From NCBI RefSeq assembly GCF_900116665.1, contig NZ_FPBK01000004.1, positions 32,246 through 96,245 on the forward strand: a stretch of DNA of 64,000 nucleotides, given 5' to 3'. The position numbers and the translations under genes were made by a program. The notes beneath the pieces were generated by a model. That model made no database searches. It worked only from the letters and a program-made list of their open reading frames with translations, and was not told the origin of the DNA. The stretch is from Pustulibacterium marinum. GTDB lineage: Bacteria; Bacteroidota; Bacteroidia; Flavobacteriales; Flavobacteriaceae. Below are positions 36,038 to 46,300 of this stretch, one piece after another; position 1 is the first letter of the stretch; every line of letters begins with the position of its first letter.

Positions 36038-36760
36038 TCAATTTTCAAACATCTTGTAGTTTTTTGTCCAATAATTTGCTACAAAATCCCATTTGTTACC
36101 AAATTCTTTAATGTGTTTTTGATAAGAGAGTTCCTTTATCAACTTCTTTGCGTACATATCTGAATTAAGCACTTTGTAAATTTTAATTATTTGCGGATTC
36201 TTTTCAATTTCAAAGTCGCAACCTTGTCCGTATTTGTAACCGTAATCAACTAATTTATAGTTTTCAATTTTACTCAAATGACTTTCCCAATTCATATCGG
36301 CACAACCTGCACGATTGTAGCAATAAAAAAAGTCTGTTCCTTTTATTTTTTGGATATCAAAGGCACAATTCTCGACAAGTATAAATGTTTTCAATTTTTT
36401 GTTGAACAGATAATTGTCACACTGATTTGGAGTATTGCTAAATGCAAAAACCCGAATGTCTTTAGTACCATCTTCGTCAATGTCCAGAATTTTAAATTCA
36501 AAGTAATAGTCTTCTGATTTTACAATTGTGTCGCCTTGCATTGATAACAAACAATTGAATCTACCGCCCTTTGAAATCTGAATGAATTTCTGTCCGTTAA
36601 TTTTTAATGTATCCATCTGAATATCTACTTTTTTTTGTTGTTGAGGCTTGTTTTGAATTAACAAACTGTCGGTAGATTTTCTTTCGATGGTCCTGTCACT
36701 TGACTTCGAATTAAAAGAAGTCAAAATTATGAGTAGTAAAATGTTTAATAGTATCTTCAT
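36038..36760 (-). CDS. Secreted protein of unknown function (cassette-like gene)
   Basis: A 240-residue protein with an N-terminal signal (MKILLNILLLIILTSFNSKS) and no lipobox cysteine. The mature region contains an FG-GAP-like strand pair (EFKILDIDEDGTKDIRVFAF), a cysteine-containing middle (CYNRAGCADMNW) and a helical tail. It is flanked by its own inverted repeat: TTTATAGGCGTTTTT at 36022-36036 (at the stop) and AAAATCACCTATAAC at 36761-36775 (at the start), matching at 12 of 15 positions. Confidence 0.65.
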   Translation of the reverse strand: MKILLNILLLIILTSFNSKSSDRTIERKSTDSLLIQNKPQQQKKVDIQMDTLKINGQKFIQISKGGRFNCLLSMQGDTIVKSEDYYFEFKILDIDEDGTKDIRVFAFSNTPNQCDNYLFNKKLKTFILVENCAFDIQKIKGTDFFYCYNRAGCADMNWESHLSKIENYKLVDYGYKYGQGCDFEIEKNPQIIKIYKVLNSDMYAKKLIKELSYQKHIKEFGNKWDFVANYWTKNYKMFEN

Positions 36761-36927
36761 AAAATCACCTATAACTGTAAGTTGTATAAGCAGTGGTAGA
36801 TTGCGAGGTTATTAACTGTCAAACCGCTACGCTGTTTGAGCGAGCTACAAACCTTGATATTTAGCACTTTGCCTGCAATTATTTATAGAAAATGTTAGCT
36901 GCTAGCCTTTATCTATTTTAATTCATA
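36761..36927 (-). repeat. attC-like spacer after the SMC-like ATPase gene
   Basis: On the minus strand it begins with GCTAGCAGCTAACATTTTC, contains GTTTGTAGCTCGCTCAAACA and GCGTAGCGGTTTGACAG, and ends with GTTATAGGTGATTTT at the start of the next gene. GCTCGCTCAAAC and GTTTGA(C) segments form an internal hairpin (CAAACAGCGTAGCGGTTTG). The layout of boxes is as in the first array, but the ATPase gene lacks a matching box upstream, so it may not be a cassette itself. Confidence 0.4.
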
Positions 36928-39516
36928 TTAATTGTATGAGGCAACAAATGCTTTTAATTTGGTTTTAAAACCATTTTTCCATGTAGAGTAGTCTCTAATA
37001 TCTTGTTCAATTACCGTTTTATTAGGTAATTGAGGAATTGTAGTTGTACCACCATCATGTTCTGTTACTGAGTATTTACTAAATAAGTTTAGCAAGAAAT
37101 CAATATCTGATTGTTCTGTAACAATGTAGCTTGATAAATTCCCTTTTTTTAAATTTATATTTTTTGAGAATCGCTCATAGGTTTTATTGGAAAGAATTTC
37201 TTCAACTGAACGCTCTAATAGCATTCTAAATCTTTTCCTTGCCGAGTCCAATTTAATTTCTCGCCCATGAGCATCTGTTAATTGTAGAGCATCATGCTCA
37301 GTCAGGATTCTCTTAATAGAATTAATTCTTTCTTGAATATTCTTTGCTAAATAAGGTATCTCGTCTGTGACAATACCACTAATTTCATTGTACTTATCAA
37401 TCCCTATTATTTCACAATTAGATGAATTTAATGACTTATGAGTATCTATTAGTAGTCGTAAAAATGATAAATCATGAGTCAATACTATTATTTGTCTGTC
37501 CTGTGAAAGCGTTACTATCTTACTTGCAATTAAATCTCGATAATCCATATCCAAAGAAGTAACTGGGTCATCAAAAACAATAGTGTTTTTTCGTCCATCA
37601 ATTGTACACTCAGCTAAAAAATTAGATAGGGCAATTATTTTTTGCTCACCTTCACTTAAAATGGATTCAATAGAGTGATTGATGCCATTCAAACTACACT
37701 TTTGAAAAGTATTCCCCTGTGATGTCCTAGTCTTTGACAATAATACTTTTGCGGCTAAATCAGAATTAAAATCGTTTAAGTGATTTATAAATTCTTGATG
37801 CTGTAAGTTTATTGCCTGATTTTCCATTAAAGCTCCAATTTTTCTTGAGACACTATTTGTATTTAAATTCGTTTGACATCTTGATATCCATTCTTTGTAC
37901 TTTAGTTCGTCATGGTATTTTAATATCTGAACCTTGTTGTTAAATAAAAATTCCTTTGCTATCAGCTCGTTATATTCAGCAATAAAAGCGTTTCGATTAC
38001 TTAGTAATTGATTATTTTGCAATAACTGAGCATCAATATTAGGAACTAAGCCTCTTATATTAGTGGAAAAAGTCTTGATTTGTACATTTAGTTCTGTGCC
38101 TTTTTCAAGGTAATCAATAAGGTTTGCTTTAAGAGTTTCAATCGCGTTTGAAAATTCATTAAAACCCTTTTCAAAGTTAGGAATATATTGAACAAGCTCG
38201 TTAAAATTGTCAAAAGATAATGCTGTTAACGACTTTAAAAATTGTATTTTTTTATTAATCCCATTTTGAATATTTGTTAATTGTGTTGATACATCATTAG
38301 ATATAAATTGATTGAAACCAAGCAATCTTTTCTGAGCTGTTTCATCTAAATCCTGTTGACACAACACACATTTTTCCAATGAACCAGAAGAAGGGAATTT
38401 CACACCATCTGTCATTCCGTTACTGAGTGCAAATTTTTGTGCTGCATCCCAAAGTATTCTCCAAGGATTAGACCCAAAACCATCAATTGTATTTATTTCC
38501 TTAACTTCATTAGTCAGAACATCATAAGCTTTTTTTGTATTTTCAAAACTTGTTCTTAAACTTCTTAATTCAGTAATTTTCTCTTCAATAAAAAGACCTT
38601 CAATTCCTTCAAATTGTTTAGCATAATTATCTATCCTTGCTTTTAACCCAATTAGATTTTTAATATTCTCTTGAGGGTTTTGAGTATTAATAAGCTGGTG
38701 TAGTTCCTGTTTACGTGCTGCGTTTTCAGAACTAAATTGTATGTAATTCTCAATTACAGGTTTTGTTAAACTCTCGAAATTAGAATACCACTGACCAGTT
38801 GGAGTTGAATTCAACAATTGGTCAATAGTTGGTTTTGCTGTTGTGTAAACAGCAACTTCGTTAGTTAATGATTGAGCCATTGCATTTAAAACAGGAATTA
38901 ACCTTTCTAAAACATCAATTCCAATAGGTTTGTACTCTGTAGGGTTTTCACTATTTATATAGATATCTCCACAGTTAGTATCAAAAACATTTATGGAATT
39001 CAATGCTGAATGTGAAGAAGCATTTTCTACCCACTGAAATCTCGTAATTGTACCATTAATATCAATTTCAAAATCAACCTGTTGAGGATTTGAATCTTGT
39101 GTAAATACATTTTTCTTTAATTCAATGTTTGAATTCCTACTCCAACAGAGTTTCTTCAGTATTCTTGAATAGCTTGACTTCCCTGAACCATTATTACCAT
39201 AAATTACATTCAATCCACTACTCGGGAATTCTAATTTCCCTTGATTGTGCAAAGCACAAATGTTGATAGGTTTTTCTAAGGTTTTTAATCTTGGATAATG
39301 AGCTAAAGAACCTGTTAATGAAGGAATATGGGTACTATCAAATGGAACTACACTTAATGTTATAGTTGTATCTCCATTTTCTTTCTTTAATAATTGCACT
39401 AGTTCATCAATATCATTTTGAGTAATTGTTGAATTTGAGATTATTCTTCTAAGTGCATCTTTAATAAAATCAGGTCGCTGTTGTGACCAATCTAATATTT
39501 CCTGATATATGGACAT
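36928..39516 (-). CDS. SMC/RloC-like AAA ATPase, possible phage-defence protein
   Basis: An 862-residue ABC-type ATPase of the AAA_13/RloC-like group. Residues 1-45 are a small helical domain. Walker A is GNNGSGKSS (107-115), a CVLC pair (383-386) sits amid coiled coils (about 260-600) like a zinc hook, the ABC signature is LSEGEQ (620-625), Walker B is IVFDD (646-650) and the switch His is H681. The C-terminal 150 residues are helical, with a YSVTEHD stretch reminiscent of HEPN-type nucleases, which I cannot confirm. Relatives are commonly found alone in defence islands. Being beside a gene-cassette run fits that. Confidence 0.8.
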   Translation of the reverse strand: MSIYQEILDWSQQRPDFIKDALRRIISNSTITQNDIDELVQLLKKENGDTTITLSVVPFDSTHIPSLTGSLAHYPRLKTLEKPINICALHNQGKLEFPSSGLNVIYGNNGSGKSSYSRILKKLCWSRNSNIELKKNVFTQDSNPQQVDFEIDINGTITRFQWVENASSHSALNSINVFDTNCGDIYINSENPTEYKPIGIDVLERLIPVLNAMAQSLTNEVAVYTTAKPTIDQLLNSTPTGQWYSNFESLTKPVIENYIQFSSENAARKQELHQLINTQNPQENIKNLIGLKARIDNYAKQFEGIEGLFIEEKITELRSLRTSFENTKKAYDVLTNEVKEINTIDGFGSNPWRILWDAAQKFALSNGMTDGVKFPSSGSLEKCVLCQQDLDETAQKRLLGFNQFISNDVSTQLTNIQNGINKKIQFLKSLTALSFDNFNELVQYIPNFEKGFNEFSNAIETLKANLIDYLEKGTELNVQIKTFSTNIRGLVPNIDAQLLQNNQLLSNRNAFIAEYNELIAKEFLFNNKVQILKYHDELKYKEWISRCQTNLNTNSVSRKIGALMENQAINLQHQEFINHLNDFNSDLAAKVLLSKTRTSQGNTFQKCSLNGINHSIESILSEGEQKIIALSNFLAECTIDGRKNTIVFDDPVTSLDMDYRDLIASKIVTLSQDRQIIVLTHDLSFLRLLIDTHKSLNSSNCEIIGIDKYNEISGIVTDEIPYLAKNIQERINSIKRILTEHDALQLTDAHGREIKLDSARKRFRMLLERSVEEILSNKTYERFSKNINLKKGNLSSYIVTEQSDIDFLLNLFSKYSVTEHDGGTTTIPQLPNKTVIEQDIRDYSTWKNGFKTKLKAFVASYN

Positions 39517-39800
39517 CTTATTTTTTTCTACTTTAACTTAAAGTTGACTATACCAATATACACCAAAGCCCGTATAAAAACACCATATATCAACCAGTTT
39601 TCGCTTAAAAGCCTTACAACTCGTTAACAGGAAATCAAACACAAGTATTCTGTAACTAAAATCTAACTACATCATCCCACCCCTCCTTACGGTTATCCGT
39701 AATCGGTGGTTACGTAGGTAGTGAATTGTAGTCGTGCGCAGTATGGCTATAAGGCACCTTTAAGGCTGTATCCCCTACCCAACACAGCAAAGTGCCTTTG

Positions 39801-40538
39801 CTATACCATGCGCAACGCTTGTAATAGCTGCATGGGGTGCAGTGCTTTGTGGTTGATACATACCGAGCCCAAGAGGGCGTCTTCTTTAAAATACAACACA
39901 CAACTGCTTACCAAAGCCAGTGCCGGCGCAGCTATGGGTTGGGTGGTAAAGCTTTGCGCGGCTATGGGGTGTACAGCATCAGCCACCGCTACCCGAAACA
40001 CTTCTTGTTGTATTATTTTGTAGGTATCGGGTTGGTAATAGGTAACATTGTAGCACAGCACGGCGCTACTGGCGGTTGCGGGCCATAGGAGTACATCCGC
40101 AGGTACAAACCCCGGTGTTTGCAAGGTAAGGCTGCCATTGGGGTTTTCGGTCATGCTCAGCGGTACCCGGCAATAATCGGCATACAAACTGGCGGTGTTA
40201 AACTCAAAGCCTGTGAGCAAGTTGAGGTCGCCCTCCCATAGGTTTTTAGTGCCTTTGGGCAGCAGTGTATTGGCCAGCATGGCATCGTACACCACACTGC
40301 GAAAGCTGTTGAACATGTTTTTTTGGTAATAGGTTTGTAGCAAAATGCGCAACCCCAGGCTCAGCATTTTGGTGGTGGAAGAAGCCGTTCCAAAATCGGA
40401 GGCTGCTTTTTTGGTGGCTTTGGTTTGCCGTACCCCACCGCGCCCCGGTTTGGTTTGCAAATAGGTGGTGCCATCCACGTTTCTAAAAGCCACATTGCCC
40501 AGGCTTCCAATCAATTCTTTTCCGTTAAATCGTGCCAT
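39801..40538 (-). CDS. DUF6266-like protein of unknown function
   Basis: A 245-residue protein without signal peptide. The start ARFNGKELIGSLGNVAFRN, with 'LQTKPGRGGVRQTKATKKAA' next, resembles the N-terminal part of DUF6266 proteins, which are common in Bacteroidota and of unknown function. The second half is beta-rich. Codons are markedly richer in G and C than those of the neighbouring cassette genes, as for the FN3 gene at 6940. Four 11-bp direct repeats lie about 100 bp upstream of the start, possibly a regulatory site. Confidence 0.6.
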   Translation of the reverse strand: MARFNGKELIGSLGNVAFRNVDGTTYLQTKPGRGGVRQTKATKKAASDFGTASSTTKMLSLGLRILLQTYYQKNMFNSFRSVVYDAMLANTLLPKGTKNLWEGDLNLLTGFEFNTASLYADYCRVPLSMTENPNGSLTLQTPGFVPADVLLWPATASSAVLCYNVTYYQPDTYKIIQQEVFRVAVADAVHPIAAQSFTTQPIAAPALALVSSCVLYFKEDALLGSVCINHKALHPMQLLQALRMV

Positions 40539-41181
40539 ATCCGTCTATTTTTAGGTGCGTACCCCGCCATGTTCCCTGCAGGTGTTTCTACATTCTATCC
40601 ATAGCTACTCCACTATGACTCCACATAATTCCCGTAAAAGTGTGGACTCACTGTGGACTTGGTGTGGACTCAATGTAGACTCACCTGCCGCTGTTGTAAG
40701 ATACTTCTTAATTCTGTAAAATGCAAATTTTGAAGGTATTAGCGTTTTTGAAGGAGCTTTTAGTGTGGTTGGTGGTTGGCGGTAATTTAAAAATTAAGTA
40801 CTCATCCACATCTACGCTCCATCACTTCGAGTGGTTTTTCGTAGAGCAACGGAGAAAAATTGTATCGAGAAGCGCATTTCGATACATTTTGTCAACTTAC
40901 TATGTGTTGCCAAAACACTCAATGAGACGAGAGATACAATGAAAATTATAGATAACATTTCAAGTTCATGTCACAGCACGGAATGACGGTGACTTAAAAA
41001 ATATTCAACATTTATAATTCAGCATTCAAAATAACAAAACGGCTTCGATACACTTTGCTCCATTACTTTCCACCAAGCACTCAGCCACCAAGAGAGCGGA
41101 CAGCTAGAAATAATAAACTCTGGAAAGAGAGCAAATAACTTTACAGAGTTTATTACAAAAGGTAATTTTATACGATTTTAT
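40539..41181. other. Noncoding region with an 11-bp repeat array and dispersed repeats
   Basis: No gene is supported. It holds the 11-bp direct repeats (40641-40684). It also holds the block 40795-40937, an inverted copy of 28918-29062, and the dispersed module AGCCACCAAGAGAGCGGACA near 41090. The open frame at 40721-40942 lies mostly in the repeat and is not believed. Confidence 0.7.
40641..40684. repeat. Four 11-bp direct repeats (TGTGGACTCAC)
   Basis: Units start at 40641, 40652, 40663 and 40674: TGTGGACTCAC, TGTGGACTTGG, TGTGGACTCAA and TGTAGACTCAC. The 11-bp period, close to one helical turn, would place a bound protein on one face of the DNA. The array is about 100 bp upstream of the minus-strand gene starting at 40538. 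Confidence 0.85.
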
Positions 41182-41796
41182 TTAATTGAAATGATACGCC
41201 ACTCCTATCTGTACCAACCAACTGAGATCATCTCCTGCTAATTGCCATAAACTACTATCGCGTAGTGAGTTTACAGGATCGGTCCATAACAGTGTAGGTG
41301 CAAGTCTAAACGAAACTGATGGACTCAATTCATAACTTACAACCCCAGCCCCCATTAAACTCATATACCTGCTTGTAGTAATTCCTTCTTGTAGCGCCAG
41401 GTTCTTACGAAGCTGCTCTGTAGTATATCCCATTCCAAAGTGATACCCAAAGTTCCAGGTGTTGTTTGTCTTCAAATGTTCCAACAACACAAAGGTAGAA
41501 AAGGCGGTTACATCACCTTTCATAGTACTAAGCCCCTGTTGCCAGTCTTCCCCCTCAATTCCTGCATTCATATACTGCAACCGTAGGCTCATGCCAAAAT
41601 ATTGTTCCGGTTTGTGATAGGTAATAGCTGCATAGGCACTAAATGGTACAGCGTAGGATACGTCTACCCCATCATCGGCATCTTCATAAACATAAGCCTG
41701 CCCGGTTCCTCCTCCAAATTCTACACTCAATTCCTGAGCATTAGCATGTAGCAGACTTAAAAGTAATGAAATCATAAGTAAAGTAATACTTTTCAT
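41182..41796 (-). CDS. Outer-membrane beta-barrel protein
   Basis: About 204 residues from 41796, giving a signal peptide (MKSITLLMISLLLSLLHANAQ). The mature part shows alternating amphipathic strands (SVEFGGGTGQAYVY, 'FSAYAAITYHKPEQYFGMSL', 'WNFGYHFGMGYTT') and ends in VQIGVAYHFN, with an aromatic residue just before the end as in small barrels of the porin-like OmpX/OmpA type. It is likely an eight-stranded barrel. No specific role is visible. Confidence 0.72.
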   Translation of the reverse strand: MKSITLLMISLLLSLLHANAQELSVEFGGGTGQAYVYEDADDGVDVSYAVPFSAYAAITYHKPEQYFGMSLRLQYMNAGIEGEDWQQGLSTMKGDVTAFSTFVLLEHLKTNNTWNFGYHFGMGYTTEQLRKNLALQEGITTSRYMSLMGAGVVSYELSPSVSFRLAPTLLWTDPVNSLRDSSLWQLAGDDLSWLVQIGVAYHFN

Positions 41797-43024
41797 ATAT
41801 GTAGATTTTTCGTTCAAAAATAGATGAAACAAAAGCCATACCAAAAATAACTACAAAGCATAAATACACATCTGTAAGCTGAGAATACAAGAGAAGGCGA
41901 ATTATTAAGCATAGAGATAAAATCAGGTAGATTCCGTGTCGTGACATGGAATGACGGTTATTTTAAAAGTGGTTAGTATTCAGTAGCAGTTAGCAGAATA
42001 TTTACAAAGACATAAGACTACATGACTTAAGACTTAGGACCTTTAACTTTCAACTAAAAAACATTCAACATAATAAAATCGGCTTCGGTACACTTTGCTC
42101 CATTGCATTTCACCGGGAGAGCGGACAGCTTTCAGCCTTTAGCAGACAGCCTTTAGCTGATAATCATTTCTGTAGCAATTGTAAAACACAATACATCTGA
42201 GTGAAGTTACCCCCCTTTTTCCAGAATATATCCGAGCAAAGCTCCGAGATTCAGGAGCGGTTGAGCGACGCGGAGTTTGCCGGATGGTTTTTGGTGCTGT
42301 GGTAACAAGCAGCAAAAAATTCCTTAAAAAGGGTGTCGTTTTCTTTGGTTCGTTTCTTTTGGACAAGCAACTGCGTAGCACATCATGAGTTCCTTTAAAA
42401 ACAATAAGAGTCTACGAATAAAAGAAATGAACATACCCGTTAGGGTAAAACTTGGCGTTTACACGCAAAACACAATTCTCATTTCTAAAATCCAATTTCA
42501 AAAAACACACCCCTAACCCCTCTCAAGAGGGGAAGCGTATAAGCAAGCATTTAGGTAAAAACAAACAGATTCCGTGTCACAGCAAGGAATGACGGATATT
42601 TTAAAAGTGTTCAGTAAGCAGTTGCAGTAGGCAGAATATTTACAAAGACATAAGATAACAGGACTTAAGACTTAGGACTTTTTACTTTCAACTAAAAACC
42701 AATTCAACATTTATAATTCAGCATTTAAAATAATGAAATCGGCTTCGATACACTTTGTTCCATTGCACTCCACAAACCACTCAGCCACCGAGAGAGCGGA
42801 CAGCTTTCAGCCTTTAGCAGACAGCAAAGAAATTCGATATCAGCACACGGAATGATTATTTCAAAAATGTTCAGTGTTCAGTAGCAGTTGGCAGAATATT
42901 TACAAAAACATAAGACAACATGACTTAAGACTTAGGACCTTTAACTTTCAACTAAAAAACAATCCTCTTCCCACAAAAGTTTGTACCTTTAGGTAGTATT
43001 GAAAATTAAAAAAACACCAACTTT
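41797..43024. repeat. Noncoding region with three direct copies of a dispersed repeat
   Basis: Copies lie at about 41928-42160, 42568-42825 and 42840-42962. Each starts with a CCGTGTC.CA..GGAATGACGG-type stretch, then CAGAATATTTACAAA, then ACTTAAGACTTAGGAC, then ACTTTCAACTAAAAA. The first two continue with TTCGATACACTTTG-like and GAGAGCGGACAGCTTTCAGC modules. 42490-42535 is the inverted partner of 29128-29180. The open frame at 42139-42381 lies in repeat sequence. No gene is supported. Confidence 0.8.
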
Positions 43025-43258
43025 ATGCCACACCACGAAGAGAAATACTGTCCGCGTTGCCAGGAGTCGTTTGAATGTAAAGTAGGGAGCATTAATCTGT
43101 GCCAGTGTACTACAGTGACGCTTAATGAGGAAGAGCGTAATTATATGCGGGAACAGTATACCGATTGTTTGTGTGCTGCGTGCATGGCTGCGGTAAAACA
43201 AGAATACCACAACGCTAAATACCATGAACAAATAGCACAACTACACCACCACCGCTAG
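43025..43258 (+). CDS. Cysteine-rich CWC-family protein
   Basis: A 77-residue protein with the cysteine pattern of the CWC family: CPRCQESFECKVG near the start, then LCQC, then DCLCAACM, making nine cysteines suited to binding zinc or other metal. The ends are His-rich (MPHHEEK and LHHHR). The family is widespread and its function is unknown. It lies 116 bp upstream of tamB and on the same strand. Confidence 0.85.
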   Translation: MPHHEEKYCPRCQESFECKVGSINLCQCTTVTLNEEERNYMREQYTDCLCAACMAAVKQEYHNAKYHEQIAQLHHHR

Positions 43259-43373
43259 GTAACTCCTCCATATATTGGAATTTTGTTAACTTATAAACAC
43301 TCTTTTAAGATAAGTTTAAAAGAGAAAAGTGTTAAAACTTTGTACTTTCACCAAAAAGTAAGCGAACATTTCC

Positions 43374-46300
43374 TTGAACAAAAAGACACATTCCAAAAAG
43401 TTCAAAGTTTTACGAATCTTTGGGCGTATTATTTTAGGGCTTTTTATCTTCATTTTTCTCCTGCTCCTGTTTATCAGAAGTCCTTGGGGCCAAAATATCA
43501 TTGTTCAAAAACTCACCAACTATATTGAAGGGAAAACCAATACCACCGTAACCGTTAAAAGGGTGTTTATCACTTTTGATGGTCATGTGTTTGTGGAAGA
43601 CCTCTATCTAGAAGATACCCACAAAGACACCCTCCTCTATTCCCACGAACTGGAAGCCAATATAGGTTTGTTACCCTTGATCAAGGGTACGGGTTTTCAG
43701 TTAAAATCCTTAGACTGGAATCAGGCTACGGCACATATATATCAAAAGGACAGTTTGGAAGGGTTTAATTATCAGTTTTTGATCGATGCTTTTGCAGCCG
43801 ACAGTACCCAAACCACTACCCCTGCGGATACTACGAGTACGTTTCAGATAGAATTAGGAGATTTTGATCTGAAAGACATTCACCTTACGTATGAAGATGC
43901 AGTAACGGGTATGAATGCCAACGGCTCCATTGGAGAATTGCTGTTGGAACTGAATACCTTTGACCTGGAAGCCATGCGATTTGAAGTAGACGAAGCAGCG
44001 CTGCGTAATACTCAAATTACCTACGAACAGCTAAAACCATTACCCGAAAGTACCGATACCACGGCTACGAGTCCGTTACCTTTTTTAGAGGTGGATGCTT
44101 TAGAACTGACCAACGTAACCGCTAAGTACCGTTCACAACCAGATGGTATGGATGCCAACGTAACCATTTCAGAAAGCTATTTTTCGGTTCCGAAGATCGA
44201 TTTGCAAGCACAGGAAATAGTGGCGGACGAACTCTCTCTAAAGCATTCAACAGTTGTGCTTAACATGCAAACAGTAGCCAAGGAAACAGCCGTAGCAGAA
44301 ACCACCACAACTACCCCATTTACCTGGCCGGATTGGAACCTTACCGTAGACGAGATCAACCTAGAACATAACGATATTACCTATACGCTAGACGGAGCGC
44401 AACCTCAAAAAGGAACGTTGAATGCAAATGCCATAGCACTTACCAACGTAACGCTGCAAGCCGACGAAGTTTTGCTGGAAAAAGAGCATGCAGCCTTGGA
44501 AATAGCCAACCTGCAACTGGAAGAAGCCAGTGGATTGGCATTAAAGCAATTGGCTTTTACAACGGATATTACTTCCAAACGACTGGCTATAGATGATTTG
44601 CAGTTCACCTTGAACAACAATACCATTTCGGGGAATGCTGCTGCTTCCTATGCATCTTTACAACAATTCATAGCGACGCCGGAAAAAGCTACCCTCGCAC
44701 TAAACCTAAACAATATACAACTGGCATTGCAAGACGTGTTCCTCCTGCAACCAGACCTAGAAAAGAACACCTATCTGGCAACTTTGGCAAAGAAACGTAT
44801 TTCAGGGCAAGTCTATGCCAACGGAACGCTGGAAGCATTGCGGTTGTCTAACACCGCTATTCAATGGGGTGCCAATACCCGTGTGAATGCCACCGCCGCT
44901 TTTAAAAATATTACAGACACAGAGCGTTTGGCGTTTACCATTCAGAATTTTAAAGCCATCACCACCAAAGAAGATCTGGAACAATTCATGGCTTCAGATA
45001 GTTTGGGTATCAGCTATCCTGATCATGCTACGCTAGTGGTAGAAGGAAGTGGAAATTTAGAAGACATTACCGCAAAAGCGCGTTTGCAGACTTCGGAAGG
45101 AACGATTGCAGTAGACGGGAATTTCCAAAATACCGAAACGATTGCCTTTGATGCCAATATCAAGATCGATCAAGTGAATTTGGGGAAACTGTTGCAGAAT
45201 CCGGCACTGGATACCATCAGTATTGGAATCAAAACAAAAGGAACAGGAACGTCCATTAACACCCTGGATGCGACGTTGGAAACCGATATAGAACGGCTGA
45301 CCTACAATGGGTATGACCTTACCCCTTTCAAACTCTCGGCAGATATTAAAAACGGAACCGGAAAACTAGACGCTCATTTTAAAGACTACAATCTAAATGC
45401 AGCCTTAGATGGCGATATTGTATTAGATTCCGTAGCACCGGAAGCTCATTTAGATTTGGAAGTAACCGGAGCCGACCTGCAAGCCTTGGGCATCACCAAT
45501 AAGAATTTGCGTACCCAACTCAATCTGGTAGCAGACTACAAAGGCAAACCCAACAAATTCACCGCCAACGCAGCCATTAAAGATATTGTGATGGTGTATG
45601 TGAATGATCCCTATTATCCGGGAGATTTCAATATAAAGGCTACCGTAGAGCGCGATAGCAGTTCGGTGGTCATTGATAATGAAATATTACAGCTAGAGTT
45701 ACAGGCAAATGCCGATATTCCAAAGATCACAGATGCTTTTAGTAGGTATTATACCAATTTGATCAGTGCAGACTCTACCGCCTATGATACGGTACCAAAA
45801 CCGGTGAACTTGCATTTAAAGACTCGTTTTCATGAAACTGCTTTGATATCGGATGTATTCTTCCCGGGGATTCAAGAAATGGATACACTCGCTGTAGATA
45901 TAGATTTTGATGAATCGAAACAATCACTTTTCACCCACGTGTACTTGCCACGACTGCGCTACAATGATATGGAACTAGACAGTTTGGCGCTGGAAGTGAA
46001 TGCACAAACCAACAACCCCGATTTCTCTTTTGGAATCCAACGCATTGATGCTGGGCGGGTTCAAATACATAAGATCACCTTTGCAGGAAAAACCAAAGAC
46101 CAACTGATGCAAATGAATTTCAATGCCTATGATGGCGAAGAACGCTTTATGCACATTGCCTCTACGGTAGAGCGCACCAAAGATTCGGTATTCTACCACA
46201 TAGAACCGGACAGCCTGTTGCTAAACCGAAAACTTTGGAACACTCCACAGGACAACCGGGTAGCCATGACCCCTAAATCGATTACCTTCCGGAACTTTTC

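Noticed and set aside
36928-39516. Full restriction-modification or multi-gene defence operon
   Set aside because: No methylase, nuclease or partner gene is next to the ATPase; only the single gene can be supported.
40721-40942. 73-codon plus-strand frame
   Set aside because: Most of it lies in the 40795-40937 repeat, which is noncoding at its inverted copy near 28.9 kb.
42139-42381. 80-codon minus-strand frame
   Set aside because: Repeat-derived; sequence is a basic low-information peptide with no family features.
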